DNA from: Elstera sp043721315
GTDB taxonomy: Bacteria; Pseudomonadota; Alphaproteobacteria; Elsterales; Elsteraceae
Assembly: GCA_043721315.1 (NCBI GenBank)
Contig: JAYSQZ010000042.1
Span: 11,326 to 75,325 of the forward strand
DNA: 64,000 nucleotides
Direction of reading: 5' to 3'
Part shown: in pieces, positions 50,384 through 59,955 of the stretch
Position numbering within the stretch: the first letter of the stretch is position 1
Layout of the letters: every line of letters begins with the position of its first letter
The notes under the pieces: generated by a model
Seen by the model: the letters and a program-made list of their open reading frames with translations, nothing else
Database searches by the model: none
What the model was told of the DNA's origin: nothing
Translations under genes and position numbers: made by a program

Positions 50384-51160
50384 TCAAGAAAATGCAATTA
50401 AATCAGGTAGCGCTAATTCAGCCTCAAACAATCTTTGCGTGATATAATGCTGAGGATGCTTGAACATATCGCGAGATAATCCTTGTTCTACACTCTTTCC
50501 CTCTGCCATCACCATCATACGATCCGCCACAGCGCGCACGGCAGCAAGATTATGGGAGATCAACAGAAGCGCTAACTTGTGCCGCGTGCGAAGCTCGTCC
50601 AACAAGGCCAAAATCTGCGCCTGCACGGAAAGATCGAGGGCTGACGTTGGCTCGTCGGCGATCAGGAGGCGGGGGCGCGGCATCAATGCGCGCGCTAACG
50701 CCAATCGCTGCCGCTGCCCGCCAGAAAATTGATGCGGATAGCGCTCCGCCACGTCCGCCGGCAGGCCAACTTCGCCCAAAAGTTCAGCCAAGCGCGCGCG
50801 GCGGGCGGCGCGGGGCAGCGGGCTGTGATGCAGTGGCTCCAGCAGGCTCCAGCCGATTTTGCGGCGCGGGTTGAACGAGCCGTAGGGGTCTTGAAACACC
50901 ATCTGCACGCGCACCGTGTCGGGCGGCGTCGGCCCCCAGATCACGGCCCCGGCGCTCGGCTGGTCCAGCCCGGCAATGAGGCGCGCGAGAGTCGATTTAC
51001 CGCAGCCGCTTTCCCCGACAATCGCCAAACACTCGCCTTCGGCAAGCGTGAACGAAACATCCGACACGGCGGCAAAGCTGGGGGCCGCGCCGAACAGCGC
51101 GCGCCGGGGCAGCGGGTAGAGGCGGCTCACGCCGCGCACCTCAAGCACGGGTACGCTCAT
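50384..51160 (-). CDS. dppF: Peptide ABC transporter ATP-binding protein (DppF-like)
   Basis: A 258-residue ATPase. Walker A is GESGCGKST, the signature is FSGGQRQRLALARALM and Walker B is LLIADEPTSALD. As last of the two ATPases it resembles DppF/OppF, although the C-terminal oligopeptide domain is short. It powers dipeptide or oligopeptide import with DppBCD. The ATG at 51160 (MSVPVLEVRG) overlaps the preceding gene by 4 bases; a 37-codon extension was rejected. Confidence 0.92.
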   Translation of the reverse strand: MSVPVLEVRGVSRLYPLPRRALFGAAPSFAAVSDVSFTLAEGECLAIVGESGCGKSTLARLIAGLDQPSAGAVIWGPTPPDTVRVQMVFQDPYGSFNPRRKIGWSLLEPLHHSPLPRAARRARLAELLGEVGLPADVAERYPHQFSGGQRQRLALARALMPRPRLLIADEPTSALDLSVQAQILALLDELRTRHKLALLLISHNLAAVRAVADRMMVMAEGKSVEQGLSRDMFKHPQHYITQRLFEAELALPDLIAFS

Positions 51161-52107
51161 TTCAGCGCCTCCGCCTGCCAACAGGCAACGGCATGGTAGC
51201 CAAGCGGGCGCAAAGATTGCGCCTCGGCACACGGCTCCGCGCTCCAGGCGCAGCGAGGCGAAAAACGGCAACCGGGGCCGCGTTCTTGCGGGGTGGGCAA
51301 GGTGCCGGGGATGGGAGTGAGCGCATGGCCCAAGCGCGGTACGGCGGCCCGCAAACCGCGCAAATAGGGGTGCAGCGGTTGCTCTAGCAATGCCAGTGTT
51401 GGCCCGGTTTCCACCGCTTGCCCGGCATAGAGCACCAGCAGCCGCTGCGTGATGTGAGCGACGACGCCGAGATCATGGCTCACCAACAGCAACCCCAAGC
51501 CGCGCGCCTCGGTAAGGTCGCGCAGCAGGGCCAAAATCTCCCGCTGAACGGTCGCATCCAGCGCTGTCGTCGGCTCGTCGGCAATCAAGAGATCGGGATT
51601 GCCGGAAAGCGCGACCGCCAACCCCACGCGCTGCCGCTGCCCACCAGACAGCGCGTGGGGATAAGCATCAATCCGCCGGTTGGGATCGGGCAGGCGCACC
51701 TGGGTCAGAAGCTCCAAAACCGCGCGGCGTAGATCGGCCCCGCGCAAGCCCTGGTGCAAGGCGATTCCCTCGCCGATTTGGTCGCCAATGGTCAGCATCG
51801 GGTGCAGCGCCGTCATCGGTTCTTGAAACACTATGCCGATGCGCCGCCCCCGGTAAGCACGGCGGGCTTCGGCAGAGAGCGTGAGCAGATCGACGCCATC
51901 GAAGCGAAGAGCACCTTCGGCCTTCGCCCCTTCCGGCAACAGTCCGAGAATGGCCAGCGCCAGCAAAGTTTTGCCCGAGCCGCTTTCGCCGACGATACCC
52001 AAGCGCTCGCCCCGCTTCACGGCAAGGCTCACGTTCTCCAACACAGGCAGCGGCGCGCCCTTGCGACCAAGGGGTAGGGTGAGGGTGAGCCTGTCGATCT
52101 CCAGCAT
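51157..52107 (-). CDS. dppD: Peptide ABC transporter ATP-binding protein (DppD-like)
   Basis: A 316-residue ATPase. Walker A is GESGSGKT, the Q-loop is FQEPMTALHPM, the signature is LSGGQRQRVGLAVALS and Walker B is LLIADEPTTALD. The C-terminal oligopeptide/dipeptide domain contains GPGCRFSPRCAWSAEPC, the Cys-rich motif of DppD/OppD that can hold an iron-sulfur cluster. The ATG at 52107 shares one base with the dppC stop (TGATG). Confidence 0.93.
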   Translation of the reverse strand: MLEIDRLTLTLPLGRKGAPLPVLENVSLAVKRGERLGIVGESGSGKTLLALAILGLLPEGAKAEGALRFDGVDLLTLSAEARRAYRGRRIGIVFQEPMTALHPMLTIGDQIGEGIALHQGLRGADLRRAVLELLTQVRLPDPNRRIDAYPHALSGGQRQRVGLAVALSGNPDLLIADEPTTALDATVQREILALLRDLTEARGLGLLLVSHDLGVVAHITQRLLVLYAGQAVETGPTLALLEQPLHPYLRGLRAAVPRLGHALTPIPGTLPTPQERGPGCRFSPRCAWSAEPCAEAQSLRPLGYHAVACWQAEALK

Positions 52108-52919
52108 CAGCGCGGCCCCGCTTTCGGGTCCAGCCAATCGCGCAAGCCATCGCCGAGCAGATTGAAGCCGAGCACCGATAGGGCAATCGCGGCACCGGGG
52201 AGCACGGCTAGATAGGGCGCGCGGGTGAGATAGGTTTGCGCGTCGGCCAGCATTCGCCCCCAACTGGGGTTCGGTGGGGCAATGCCAACGCCAAGGAAGG
52301 ACAGGCCGGCTTCAGTGAGAATGGCGAGCGCCAGTTGGATCGTCGCCTGCACAATCAAGCCGCCCGCGATCATGGGTAACACATGGTCCCAAGCGATGCG
52401 AAAACCACCCTTGCCGGAAAGCCGCGCGGCGCGAATGTAATCTTGCGTGAGCACTGAGAGGGATGCCGCGCGCGTCACGCGGGCAAACACCGGCACATTG
52501 AACAGCCCAATCGCCAGCACCGCCGTTCCCGCGCCGCCGCCGATGAGGGCGGCCAGCACAATTGCCGACAAAATGGCCGGGAAGGCGAACAGCAGATCGC
52601 TGAGTCGCAGTACGATGGCTTCCACCCAGCCACGTTTCAGCGCTGCCAGCAGCCCGAGCACAACGCCCACCGCTAGCCCAACCGCGACGGCGGCGAGCGC
52701 AACCGAGAGGGAGTTCCATGCCCCTACCATCAGTTGTGCCGCAAGATCGCGCCCCATCGCATCGGTCCCAAAGCTGCCCGCACTGCCGAACGGTGGCTGT
52801 AAGCGCTGCGGAATTCGCATCCGAAGCGGATCAGCAGGCAACCAAACGCGGGAGAGCAGCGCAAGCAGCACGGTTGTGCCCGCCAAGCCAAGACCGATCC
52901 ATAGCGACAGCCGCCGCAT
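52107..52919 (-). CDS. dppC: Peptide ABC transporter permease (DppC-like)
   Basis: A 270-residue permease with about six membrane segments. The N-terminal domain starts MRRLSLWIGLGLAGTTVLLA and the permease core has FGTDAMGRDLAAQLMVGAWNS, a DppC/OppC hallmark, and the EAA loop RAARLSGKGGFRIAWDHVLP. It forms the channel with DppB, 3 bases upstream of which it begins. Codon use is ordinary. Confidence 0.93.
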   Translation of the reverse strand: MRRLSLWIGLGLAGTTVLLALLSRVWLPADPLRMRIPQRLQPPFGSAGSFGTDAMGRDLAAQLMVGAWNSLSVALAAVAVGLAVGVVLGLLAALKRGWVEAIVLRLSDLLFAFPAILSAIVLAALIGGGAGTAVLAIGLFNVPVFARVTRAASLSVLTQDYIRAARLSGKGGFRIAWDHVLPMIAGGLIVQATIQLALAILTEAGLSFLGVGIAPPNPSWGRMLADAQTYLTRAPYLAVLPGAAIALSVLGFNLLGDGLRDWLDPKAGPR

Positions 52920-52922
52920 CCG

Positions 52923-53870
52923 TTACCCCCCCCGCCGCAAGCGTGGATCGAGCCAAAGATAGGCGAGATCGACGAGCAGGTTCACCAAAATCACGAAAGC
53001 CGCGAGCAGCATCGCCACGTCCTTCACCACGATCACGTCGCGCTGGCTCATGGCCTGATACAGCAACCGCCCCAAGCCGGGCAGAGCGAAGATGTTCTCC
53101 ACGAGAATCGCGCCCGCGACGAGAAAGGAGAATTGCAACCCCAAGATCGTTATCACCGGAACCAAGGCGGCGCGTAAGCCGTGGCGGATTAGAATGCGGC
53201 GGTTAGAGAGGCCCTTGGCGCGGGCGGTGCGGATATAATCCTCCCCCATCACCTCCAACACCGCTGCCCGCGTCACCCGCGCCAGAATGGCGGCTTGCGG
53301 CAAGGCAAGGGCCACGGCAGGCAGGAACAGCGCGTGCAGGCCGGGCAGCAAGCCGTCGCCCCAGCCGGGGAAACTTCCGACCGGAAACAGCGGCCAAGTG
53401 AGCGAGAACAGCAAGATCAGCAGCAGCCCGATCCAGAAATTCGGCACCGCCACACCCAGTTGCGCGAAGAGCATCACCCCCGCATCGGCGGCTTTGCCGT
53501 GCTTGGCGGCGGCGAGCGTGCCCAAGGGTAAGGCAAGGGATGTGGAAATCAGGATCGCGAGTAAGGCCAGCGGCAGCGTGAGACTGAGGCGTTCGGCAAT
53601 CAAATCCGCCACCGGCACCCGGTAAGTATAGCTCAGGCCGAAATCGCCCTGGAGCATTCCAAAAACCCACGCCAGATAGCGCAGCAGGGCGGGCTTATCG
53701 AGACCCAACTCCGCACGCACGGCGGCAAGGGTATCCGGGCGGGCTTCCAGCCCTAGCATCACGGCGGCAGGATCGCCCGGTAGAATCTCTAGCACCAGGA
53801 ATAACAAAACCGACCCCAAGAAGAGGGTAACGGCGGCACTGCCGAGGCGCTGGAGGATCGAGCGAAGCAT
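52923..53870 (-). CDS. dppB: Peptide ABC transporter permease (DppB-like)
   Basis: A 315-residue permease with six membrane helices. The N-terminal motif is VLEILPGDPAAVMLG, the DppB/OppB signature, and the EAA loop is RTARAKGLSNRRILIRHGLR. The ATG at 53870 lies 15 bases after the substrate-binding protein stop, in a short gap containing TTTAGAGCA. It belongs to the six-gene operon starting at 56408. Confidence 0.93.
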   Translation of the reverse strand: MLRSILQRLGSAAVTLFLGSVLLFLVLEILPGDPAAVMLGLEARPDTLAAVRAELGLDKPALLRYLAWVFGMLQGDFGLSYTYRVPVADLIAERLSLTLPLALLAILISTSLALPLGTLAAAKHGKAADAGVMLFAQLGVAVPNFWIGLLLILLFSLTWPLFPVGSFPGWGDGLLPGLHALFLPAVALALPQAAILARVTRAAVLEVMGEDYIRTARAKGLSNRRILIRHGLRAALVPVITILGLQFSFLVAGAILVENIFALPGLGRLLYQAMSQRDVIVVKDVAMLLAAFVILVNLLVDLAYLWLDPRLRRGG

Positions 53871-53885
53871 GTTTAGAGCAAGGCG

Positions 53886-55382
53886 CTATTGCCAGGCAAC
53901 GTCAACCACATCATTCGCCGGAATCGGTTGATTCTCCCAAAGGCCCGTTAGCTTGGCGTTCCAAACACCGAGTTTTGGGAGCAAGAAGAGGAACAGCGCG
54001 GGCGCATCTTCCGCTAAGCGCCGCTGGGCTTGCCCCAAGAGCGCGAGGCGTTGGTTGGTGTCGCTGGTCCCGGCTACATCGGCCATCAGCGTTTTCAACT
54101 CAGCGGACTGATAGTTGAAGTAATAGCTATCGCGCGCATAAATCCCCAAATCGAGCGGCTCGGTATGGGCGACGATCGTCATATCGTAATCAGTGCGCTT
54201 GAAGACTTGATCGAGCCACTGGCCGGGAAATTCAATCGGCTCCAGCTTCAAGGTCACGCCAACATCTTGGAACATAGCGGCCAGCACTTCCGCCGCGCGG
54301 CGCGCGTAGGTCATTTGCGGCATCCGCAGAGTAACGGTGAACCCGTTCGGGTAGCCTGCGGCGGCAAGACCCGCTTTCGCCGCCGTCGGATCGTAGGGCA
54401 GTACTCCGGTGAGATCGACATAGCCCGGCTGGCTTGGCGAAAAATGGCTGCCGATGGGCTGGCCGCTACCATTATAGGCGGCGTCGATCAGAGCTTTGCG
54501 ATCAACGGCCTGGGTTAGCGCCCGGCGCACGCGCACATCATTAAAGGGTTTGCGGGCATTGTTGAACCCAGCCACCACCTCGCCTTCGGTATTGCCCGCG
54601 ACGGTTTTGAAGCGCGCGTCTTTCTGGAACGCCTCAAACAGCTCCGGCGCGCCAAGGTTCGGCATCGCGTCCACTTCGCCAGCTTTAAGCGCCGAGACTT
54701 GCGCCTGTGCGTCCGAAATAAAGCGGAAGGTGACTTTCGTTAGCGTCACGGCAGCGGCATCGCGAAAGGCAGGGTTCTTCTCCAGAACGATCCGGTCGCC
54801 GCGCGCCCAGGAGGCGAATTTGAACGCCCCCGTGCCGATGGGATTGGTTTTATTATTGGCGATGCTGCGCTCGCTCATAATCACCGCGTCGCCCCAGCCA
54901 AGGTTCCACAGAAACAGGCCGGTCGGGCGCTTCAAGGTGATGACGGCGGTGAGCGGATCGGGGGTGCTGACCTCGGCAATCGGCTCGAACAACGGCTTCT
55001 GCGCGTTAGTGGAATCGGCTGCGCGGGCGCGGTCCAGGCTGAATTTTACGTCCGCGCTGGTTAGCGGGCTGCCGTCGTGGAACAGCACATTGGGGCGGAG
55101 CTTAAAGATATAGGTTAGGTCGTCCGCAGCAAGCGTCCAGCTTTCGGCAAGGGCGGGCTGGACGGCACCCGTGCGGTCGATGCGGGTCAATCCCTCGTAG
55201 ATATTCCGATAGGTGACTTCCCGAATCGCGGCGGCGGCGGCACTCGTCGGGTCGAGGTTCGGCGGCTCAATCGGAATGGCGAGCGTCAGCGTACCGGGGC
55301 CGCCTGCTTGGGCAAGAGCGGCGGAGCTGATGAGAAGCGTCGCCAAAACCGAAGCAATGCGGAGACAATAAGTATGGCGCAT
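53886..55382 (-). CDS. Peptide ABC transporter substrate-binding protein (family 5)
   Basis: A 498-residue solute-binding protein of family 5. It has a Sec signal peptide (VLATLLISSAALAQA) and the family signature YRNIYEGLTRIDRTGAVQPALAESW shortened here to YRNIYEGLTRID. It should bind dipeptides or related compounds in the periplasm for DppBCDF; exact ligand is unknown. It is 12 bases downstream of the P1 peptidase and 15 bases upstream of dppB. The ATG at 55382 follows GGGAGCC. Confidence 0.92.
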   Translation of the reverse strand: MRHTYCLRIASVLATLLISSAALAQAGGPGTLTLAIPIEPPNLDPTSAAAAAIREVTYRNIYEGLTRIDRTGAVQPALAESWTLAADDLTYIFKLRPNVLFHDGSPLTSADVKFSLDRARAADSTNAQKPLFEPIAEVSTPDPLTAVITLKRPTGLFLWNLGWGDAVIMSERSIANNKTNPIGTGAFKFASWARGDRIVLEKNPAFRDAAAVTLTKVTFRFISDAQAQVSALKAGEVDAMPNLGAPELFEAFQKDARFKTVAGNTEGEVVAGFNNARKPFNDVRVRRALTQAVDRKALIDAAYNGSGQPIGSHFSPSQPGYVDLTGVLPYDPTAAKAGLAAAGYPNGFTVTLRMPQMTYARRAAEVLAAMFQDVGVTLKLEPIEFPGQWLDQVFKRTDYDMTIVAHTEPLDLGIYARDSYYFNYQSAELKTLMADVAGTSDTNQRLALLGQAQRRLAEDAPALFLFLLPKLGVWNAKLTGLWENQPIPANDVVDVAWQ

Positions 55383-55394
55383 AGGCTCCCTCCC

Positions 55395-56408
55395 TTAAGC
55401 GTTTTCTTGTTGTAGGGTCCGATAACCGGGAAACGCGCCTAGCGTCTCCGCTTCGTACACACCGCGCGCAACCGCGCGGGCCACACAGTCGGCGGCAGCT
55501 TGGCCTAAGCGCGCCAATCGGTAAGGATCGACGCCAGACCCGTCGCCCGTCGCGAGAGCAAACACGCTATCGCCATCAAACGGCGTATGAACGGGGCGAA
55601 TGGCGCGCGCCAACCCGTCTTGCGCCATGATCGCGAGGCGTTGGGCGTCGGCCTTGGTCAAGGGCGCGTCGGTGGCGATAACCGCAAGCGTGGTATTGGC
55701 CCCGAGTTGAGGCAGAGCGGTATCGGTCCAGGCCGTGAGATTGGGGATAACGCGGGAGGGTGGCACCTGCCCGCCCAGTTCCGCTAATTGCTCAAAGGGC
55801 CACGCCCAGAAACTGAGTGTGCCGGGATGCAGAACCGAGCCGACGGGATTGGCCGCAACCAGCGCCCCCACCCAATCCTCACCCACCCGAAGCGAGGCCG
55901 TGCCAAGCCCGCCTTTCAGCCGCCCGGCCTTCGCCCCATAACCCGCGCCCGCATTGCCTTGAGCGACATCAAGGCTGGCCTGCTCGCAGGCAGCGCGCGC
56001 CAACGCCCGATAGGGCGGCGTGGCCCAGGCTTTATCGCCACCGTTCAGCAGATCGAACAGAATGGCGGCAGGTACAATTGGCACCCGCGCCGTGCCAACC
56101 GGAAAGCCGATGCCGTGGGCCGCAAGATGCTCCATCACGCCGCTCGCCGCCTCCAACCCAAAGGCCGAGCCGCCTGAGAGGCAAATGGCATGAACCCGCT
56201 CCACCATTGCCGACGGAGCAAGCAAATCGGTTTCTCGCGTACCAGGGCCGCCACCGCGAATATCGCAAGCCGCCACCGCAGGCGCATCGGGGAGAATAAC
56301 GGTCACGCCAGTCCAGGCCGCGCGGTCTTCGGTCTGGCCAACGCGCAGGCCCGGCACATCAGTGATGGCGTTGCGCGGTCCGGGGGTGCCATCGCGACAT
56401 AGGTTCAT
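55395..56408 (-). CDS. P1 (S58) family peptidase, DmpA/BapA-like
   Basis: A 337-residue member of the DmpA family of Ntn-type hydrolases. The N-terminus NAITDVPGLRVGQTED, the CLSGGSAFGLEAASGVME motif and the probable autocleavage region ANTTLAVIATDAPL, where the nucleophile is expected, are visible. These enzymes release N-terminal residues from peptides or beta-amino acid amides. It leads a six-gene operon with a dipeptide importer, suggesting it processes imported peptides. No signal peptide is seen, so it probably acts in the cytoplasm. Confidence 0.88.
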   Translation of the reverse strand: MNLCRDGTPGPRNAITDVPGLRVGQTEDRAAWTGVTVILPDAPAVAACDIRGGGPGTRETDLLAPSAMVERVHAICLSGGSAFGLEAASGVMEHLAAHGIGFPVGTARVPIVPAAILFDLLNGGDKAWATPPYRALARAACEQASLDVAQGNAGAGYGAKAGRLKGGLGTASLRVGEDWVGALVAANPVGSVLHPGTLSFWAWPFEQLAELGGQVPPSRVIPNLTAWTDTALPQLGANTTLAVIATDAPLTKADAQRLAIMAQDGLARAIRPVHTPFDGDSVFALATGDGSGVDPYRLARLGQAAADCVARAVARGVYEAETLGAFPGYRTLQQENA

Positions 56409-56542
56409 GCCAAAGCCCCCCGCCTCGCGCTATCGGCAGTGCGGTTTTTTTGGCGGCGCAACATAAGAGAGGCAAGGCACTTACTCATGCGCGACCCTAG
56501 GCGGTTGCGATGCACAAGGTCAAGAGTGCCCACCCGCAAAAG

Positions 56543-56574
56543 TGCGTCAAAATGACGCATTTTTGTCATTGACA
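56543..56574. promoter_or_regulatory. Two adjacent palindromes and -35 upstream of the DUF3422 gene
   Basis: TGCGTCAAAATGACGCA (56543-56559) has perfect 7-base arms, and TGTCATTGACA (56564-56574) has perfect 5-base arms whose right half is a consensus -35 TTGACA. A possible -10 GGTATG lies 18 bases further. The site is 135 bases from the P1 peptidase start on the other strand, so it could control either or both genes. The regulator is unknown. Confidence 0.5.
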
Positions 56575-56627
56575 GAAATAGGCTTTCAGCGCGGTATGCG
56601 ATCCTTATTTCCGGTGTGAGAGTGAAG

Positions 56628-57917
56628 ATGTCATCTCATTTCTTGCGCGAAGCGGTGTTGGGAGAAGTCCACGCCCGCCCTTTCGTGCCGCTCACGCCGC
56701 CGCGCCGCGTGCTGCATTTTGCCTTTCTCACGGATCACGAGGCCGCGACAGCAGATCGGCGGCGGTTGCTGACGCTCTGCACGTCGGCGGGTGCCGCCGC
56801 CCCCCTGCCCGACGCGCGCCATCATCGTCTGGCTCTGCCGCCAACCTTGGGGCCAGGGGCGCTGCGGTGGGAGCAACATTCGGAGTTCACGACCTATACG
56901 CTCGATTTCCCCGATGAGAGCGGCGAGCTTTTCCCGAATTTTCCCGCTTGGGCGCGCTTCGAGGCGATTATTGCACCGCCCGGCCCGCTGTTGGTGGCGG
57001 TCGATTTACAAATCATCCCCGAACAACCCTTACTGGACCTGAACCGCCTGTTCGATCCCGCCTCGCTTGCGGTGTCGGTGATGGATCGCGGCGGGGCGTT
57101 GGTGGCAACGGATTTTCGTGCCGATGGGCAGTTACAGGCGGGCGGCGGTGTTGTGCGAATGCTGGTGCAGGATCGCGGCCTCACGCCGCCGCGTGCCGGT
57201 GCTCTCGTGCAACGGTTGCTGGAGGTGGAAACCTACCGGCTATTCGCCTTGCTCGGTCTGCCCGAATCCCAACGCATCGCCCCCGTTGTCCGCCGCATCG
57301 AGAGCGACCTGACCCGCATTGCCCGCTCGATGACCGAGTCGCGCGATCTTGTGTCGGATAATGCACTGCTGGACGAACTCACCCTGCTGGCCGCCGAGTT
57401 GGAGGCGGAAGCCAATGCTGCCAGCTACCGCTTCAGCGCCAGCCGGGCCTATGATGGTATCATTCAGCAACGGCTCACGGCGTTGGGCGATTTATCCGCC
57501 GGGGAATATCCCAGCATCGGCGCCTTCCTCTCTCGCAGGCTCGCCCCGGCGATGCGAACCTGTACGATGCTGGAAAACCGATTGGAGACGCTGGCAACCA
57601 AACTCTCGCGCTCGGCTCACTTGCTCCGCACCCGCGTCGATGTTGCCATCGAACAGCAGAACCGCAGCTTATTGGAAGCAATGAACCTGCGTGCGCGCCA
57701 GCAGTTCCGCCTGCAACAGACCGTCGAGGGCCTGTCGATTGCCGCGATTGCCTATTATGTGGTGTCGCTGGCGGCTTATATCTTCAAAGGATTGAAGGAA
57801 GCGGGGGTACCGCTCGACCCTAACATCGGCACCGCGCTATCCGTGCCGCCGATCATTGTCGGCGTAGCGCTCATGGTCCGCCGCATCCGCCGCCGTCATA
57901 AGAAAGATGAGGTTTAG
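56628..57917 (+). CDS. DUF3422 family membrane-anchored protein
   Basis: A 429-residue protein of the DUF3422 family, common in alpha- and betaproteobacteria, function unknown. The start motif LREAVLGEVHARPF is typical. A long helical region covers about residues 210-370 and two hydrophobic segments lie near 375-395 and 405-420, followed by a basic tail MVRRIRRRHKKDEV. The ATG at 56628 follows GAGTGAAG; a GTG at 56616 is an alternative. It converges on recQ, 6 bases from it; the TAG stop is within TTTAGAGCG. Confidence 0.82.
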   Translation: MSSHFLREAVLGEVHARPFVPLTPPRRVLHFAFLTDHEAATADRRRLLTLCTSAGAAAPLPDARHHRLALPPTLGPGALRWEQHSEFTTYTLDFPDESGELFPNFPAWARFEAIIAPPGPLLVAVDLQIIPEQPLLDLNRLFDPASLAVSVMDRGGALVATDFRADGQLQAGGGVVRMLVQDRGLTPPRAGALVQRLLEVETYRLFALLGLPESQRIAPVVRRIESDLTRIARSMTESRDLVSDNALLDELTLLAAELEAEANAASYRFSASRAYDGIIQQRLTALGDLSAGEYPSIGAFLSRRLAPAMRTCTMLENRLETLATKLSRSAHLLRTRVDVAIEQQNRSLLEAMNLRARQQFRLQQTVEGLSIAAIAYYVVSLAAYIFKGLKEAGVPLDPNIGTALSVPPIIVGVALMVRRIRRRHKKDEV

Positions 57918-57923
57918 AGCGTG

Positions 57924-59768
57924 TTAGCGATGCGCGCGAAGCTGCTCTAAAATCGCCACGCCATAGCGCTCCAGTTTCGAGCGCCCAATACCGGGGATAC
58001 GCCCAAGCTGGTCCAAGCTGGCCGGGCGCAGGCGCACAATATCGACCAGGGTCGCATCCGTCAGAATAACATAGGGCGGCACTTTGTGATCGCGGGCGAG
58101 ATCGAGCCGCCAGCCCCGGAAATGCTGAAACAGCGCCTGTTCGGGTGCCGATAGCGTGGGCGTGCGTTTGTCGCTGCTGGGGGCGGGGCTGCGGCTGCCT
58201 GTTTGCGCCATCGGGTCGCGGCGCAGGCGCAATGGCTGCCCGTCGATCAACACGGGCCGCGCGGCATCGGTCAGGCACAATCCGCCATAGGCTTCCGGGT
58301 CGGATGTTACGAAGCCAACCGCCAGAAGCTGCCGCAGAACCGAGCGCCAAGCGTCCTTGCTAAGATCGCTGCCGACGCCGAAGACTTTCAGCCGATCATG
58401 TCCGTGTTCGGCCACCTTATCGGTACGCTCGCCGCGCAAAACCGTAATGAGATGCTCCGCCCCAAAGCGCTGGCCAGTGCGATAGATGGCGGACATCGCT
58501 TTGCGCGCCGCCTCGGTCGCGTCCCAGGTTTCGACAGGATCGTGGCAAATATCGCAGTTGCCGCAGGGTTTGGGCAAATCTTCGCCCAATTGGCGCAGCA
58601 GAAACGTGCGGCGGCATTCCGCCGTTTCGCAGTAGGCCAGCATGGCATCGAGCTTACCACGCTCGCGCAGCTTATGATCCTCCGGCGCGGTGGAGGCATC
58701 GAGCCGCCCGCGCTGCATGACCACATCTTGCAGACCATAGGCCATCCAGGCGGTCGCAGGCAGCCCGTCGCGCCCAGCGCGTCCCGTCTCCTGATAATAG
58801 GCTTCAATGCTTTTCGGCAAATCAAGGTGCGCGACGAACCGCACGTTTGGTTTATCAATGCCCATGCCGAACGCAATAGTGGCCACCATCACCACGCCTT
58901 CATCGCGCAGGAAGCGGGTTTGATGGGCCTCACGGACCTTCGAGTCGAGTCCGGCGTGATAGGGCAGCGCGCTAATACCCTGTTCCTTCAGCCAAGCCGC
59001 GATTTCATCCACCCGCTTGCGCGTGCTGCAATAGATGATGCCCGCATCGCCCGCGTGTTCATCCTTGATGAAGGTCAGCAACTGTCGCTTCGGGTCCTGC
59101 TTCCCGATCACCCGGTAGGTGATGTTCGGGCGGTCGAAGGACATCACGAAGTGGCGTGCCGCTTCCAGCTTCAACTGCCGGATAATATCGGCCTGGGTTG
59201 GCGGGTCGGCGGTCGCGGTTAGCGCGATGCGCGGCACCCACGGCCAGCGTTCGTGCAGCAACGTAAGGGCGCGGTAATCGGGCCGGAAATCATGGCCCCA
59301 CTGGGAAACGCAGTGAGCTTCGTCGATGGCGAACAAGGCAAGGCGCGCGTGATCGGCGGCCTCCAAAAACGCAGGCGTTTGAATGCGCTCAGGCGCGATA
59401 TAGAGCAGATTGAGCGTGCCGTTCGTAAGGCTTCGTAAAATCTCGCGCTGCTCGGCAGGCTCCTGCCCGGAATACAGCCCCGCTGCCGCAACACCCGCTT
59501 CCCGCAGCGCCGCGACTTGATCTTGAATGAGCGCGATGAGGGGGGAGACGACAATCGCGCAGCCCTCGCGCACCAACGCCGGAATCTGATAGCACAGCGA
59601 CTTGCCGCCGCCGGTCGGCATCAGCACCAGCGCATCGCCGCCCGCAATCACATGGGTGATGATCTCCGCCTGCGGGCCGCGAAACTGCCCATAGCCAAAC
59701 ACCGACTGAAGCACGGTCAGCGGTTTGGTGGTCACGTCGGGAAGGTCGGAGAGGGGAAGCGCCGTCAT
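57924..59768 (-). CDS. recQ: ATP-dependent DNA helicase RecQ
   Basis: A 614-residue superfamily 2 helicase. Walker A is MPTGGGKSLCYQIPAL, motif II is AIDEAHCVSQWGHDFRP, motif III is ALTATADPPT and motif VI is QETGRAGRDG. A zinc-binding region follows (CETAECRRTFLLRQLG, CGNCDICHDP), then the winged helix and a C-terminal HRDC domain (about 540-614). It unwinds DNA in recombination and replication repair. The ATG at 59768 (MTALPLSDLP) adjoins an abrupt shift to AT-rich sequence upstream. Confidence 0.95.
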   Translation of the reverse strand: MTALPLSDLPDVTTKPLTVLQSVFGYGQFRGPQAEIITHVIAGGDALVLMPTGGGKSLCYQIPALVREGCAIVVSPLIALIQDQVAALREAGVAAAGLYSGQEPAEQREILRSLTNGTLNLLYIAPERIQTPAFLEAADHARLALFAIDEAHCVSQWGHDFRPDYRALTLLHERWPWVPRIALTATADPPTQADIIRQLKLEAARHFVMSFDRPNITYRVIGKQDPKRQLLTFIKDEHAGDAGIIYCSTRKRVDEIAAWLKEQGISALPYHAGLDSKVREAHQTRFLRDEGVVMVATIAFGMGIDKPNVRFVAHLDLPKSIEAYYQETGRAGRDGLPATAWMAYGLQDVVMQRGRLDASTAPEDHKLRERGKLDAMLAYCETAECRRTFLLRQLGEDLPKPCGNCDICHDPVETWDATEAARKAMSAIYRTGQRFGAEHLITVLRGERTDKVAEHGHDRLKVFGVGSDLSKDAWRSVLRQLLAVGFVTSDPEAYGGLCLTDAARPVLIDGQPLRLRRDPMAQTGSRSPAPSSDKRTPTLSAPEQALFQHFRGWRLDLARDHKVPPYVILTDATLVDIVRLRPASLDQLGRIPGIGRSKLERYGVAILEQLRAHR

Positions 59769-59955
59769 TGCGGCGGCACTATAGGCGGGGGCGCTTGGGA
59801 TGTCATGGGAAGTTTATTTACCTATATAGGAACTAAAAATAAAAAAACTCTTTTGCGTTGACTAAAGTTAAAAAAAGAAAAATTTTCCATTTAAATATAG
59901 GTGTTTTATTATTTATCCGGTATACTAAATTAATAAAATTATTGAGGGTTAACGA

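Noticed and set aside
57914..57952. TTTAGAGC ... GCTCTAAA inverted pair at the DUF3422/recQ junction, considered as another repeat element
   Set aside because: The right arm lies in conserved recQ coding sequence and the interior does not match either repeat family, so chance is sufficient.
58203..59222. Plus-strand frame (about 339 codons) inside recQ
   Set aside because: Antisense to helicase motifs and lacking recognisable domains or a ribosome site.
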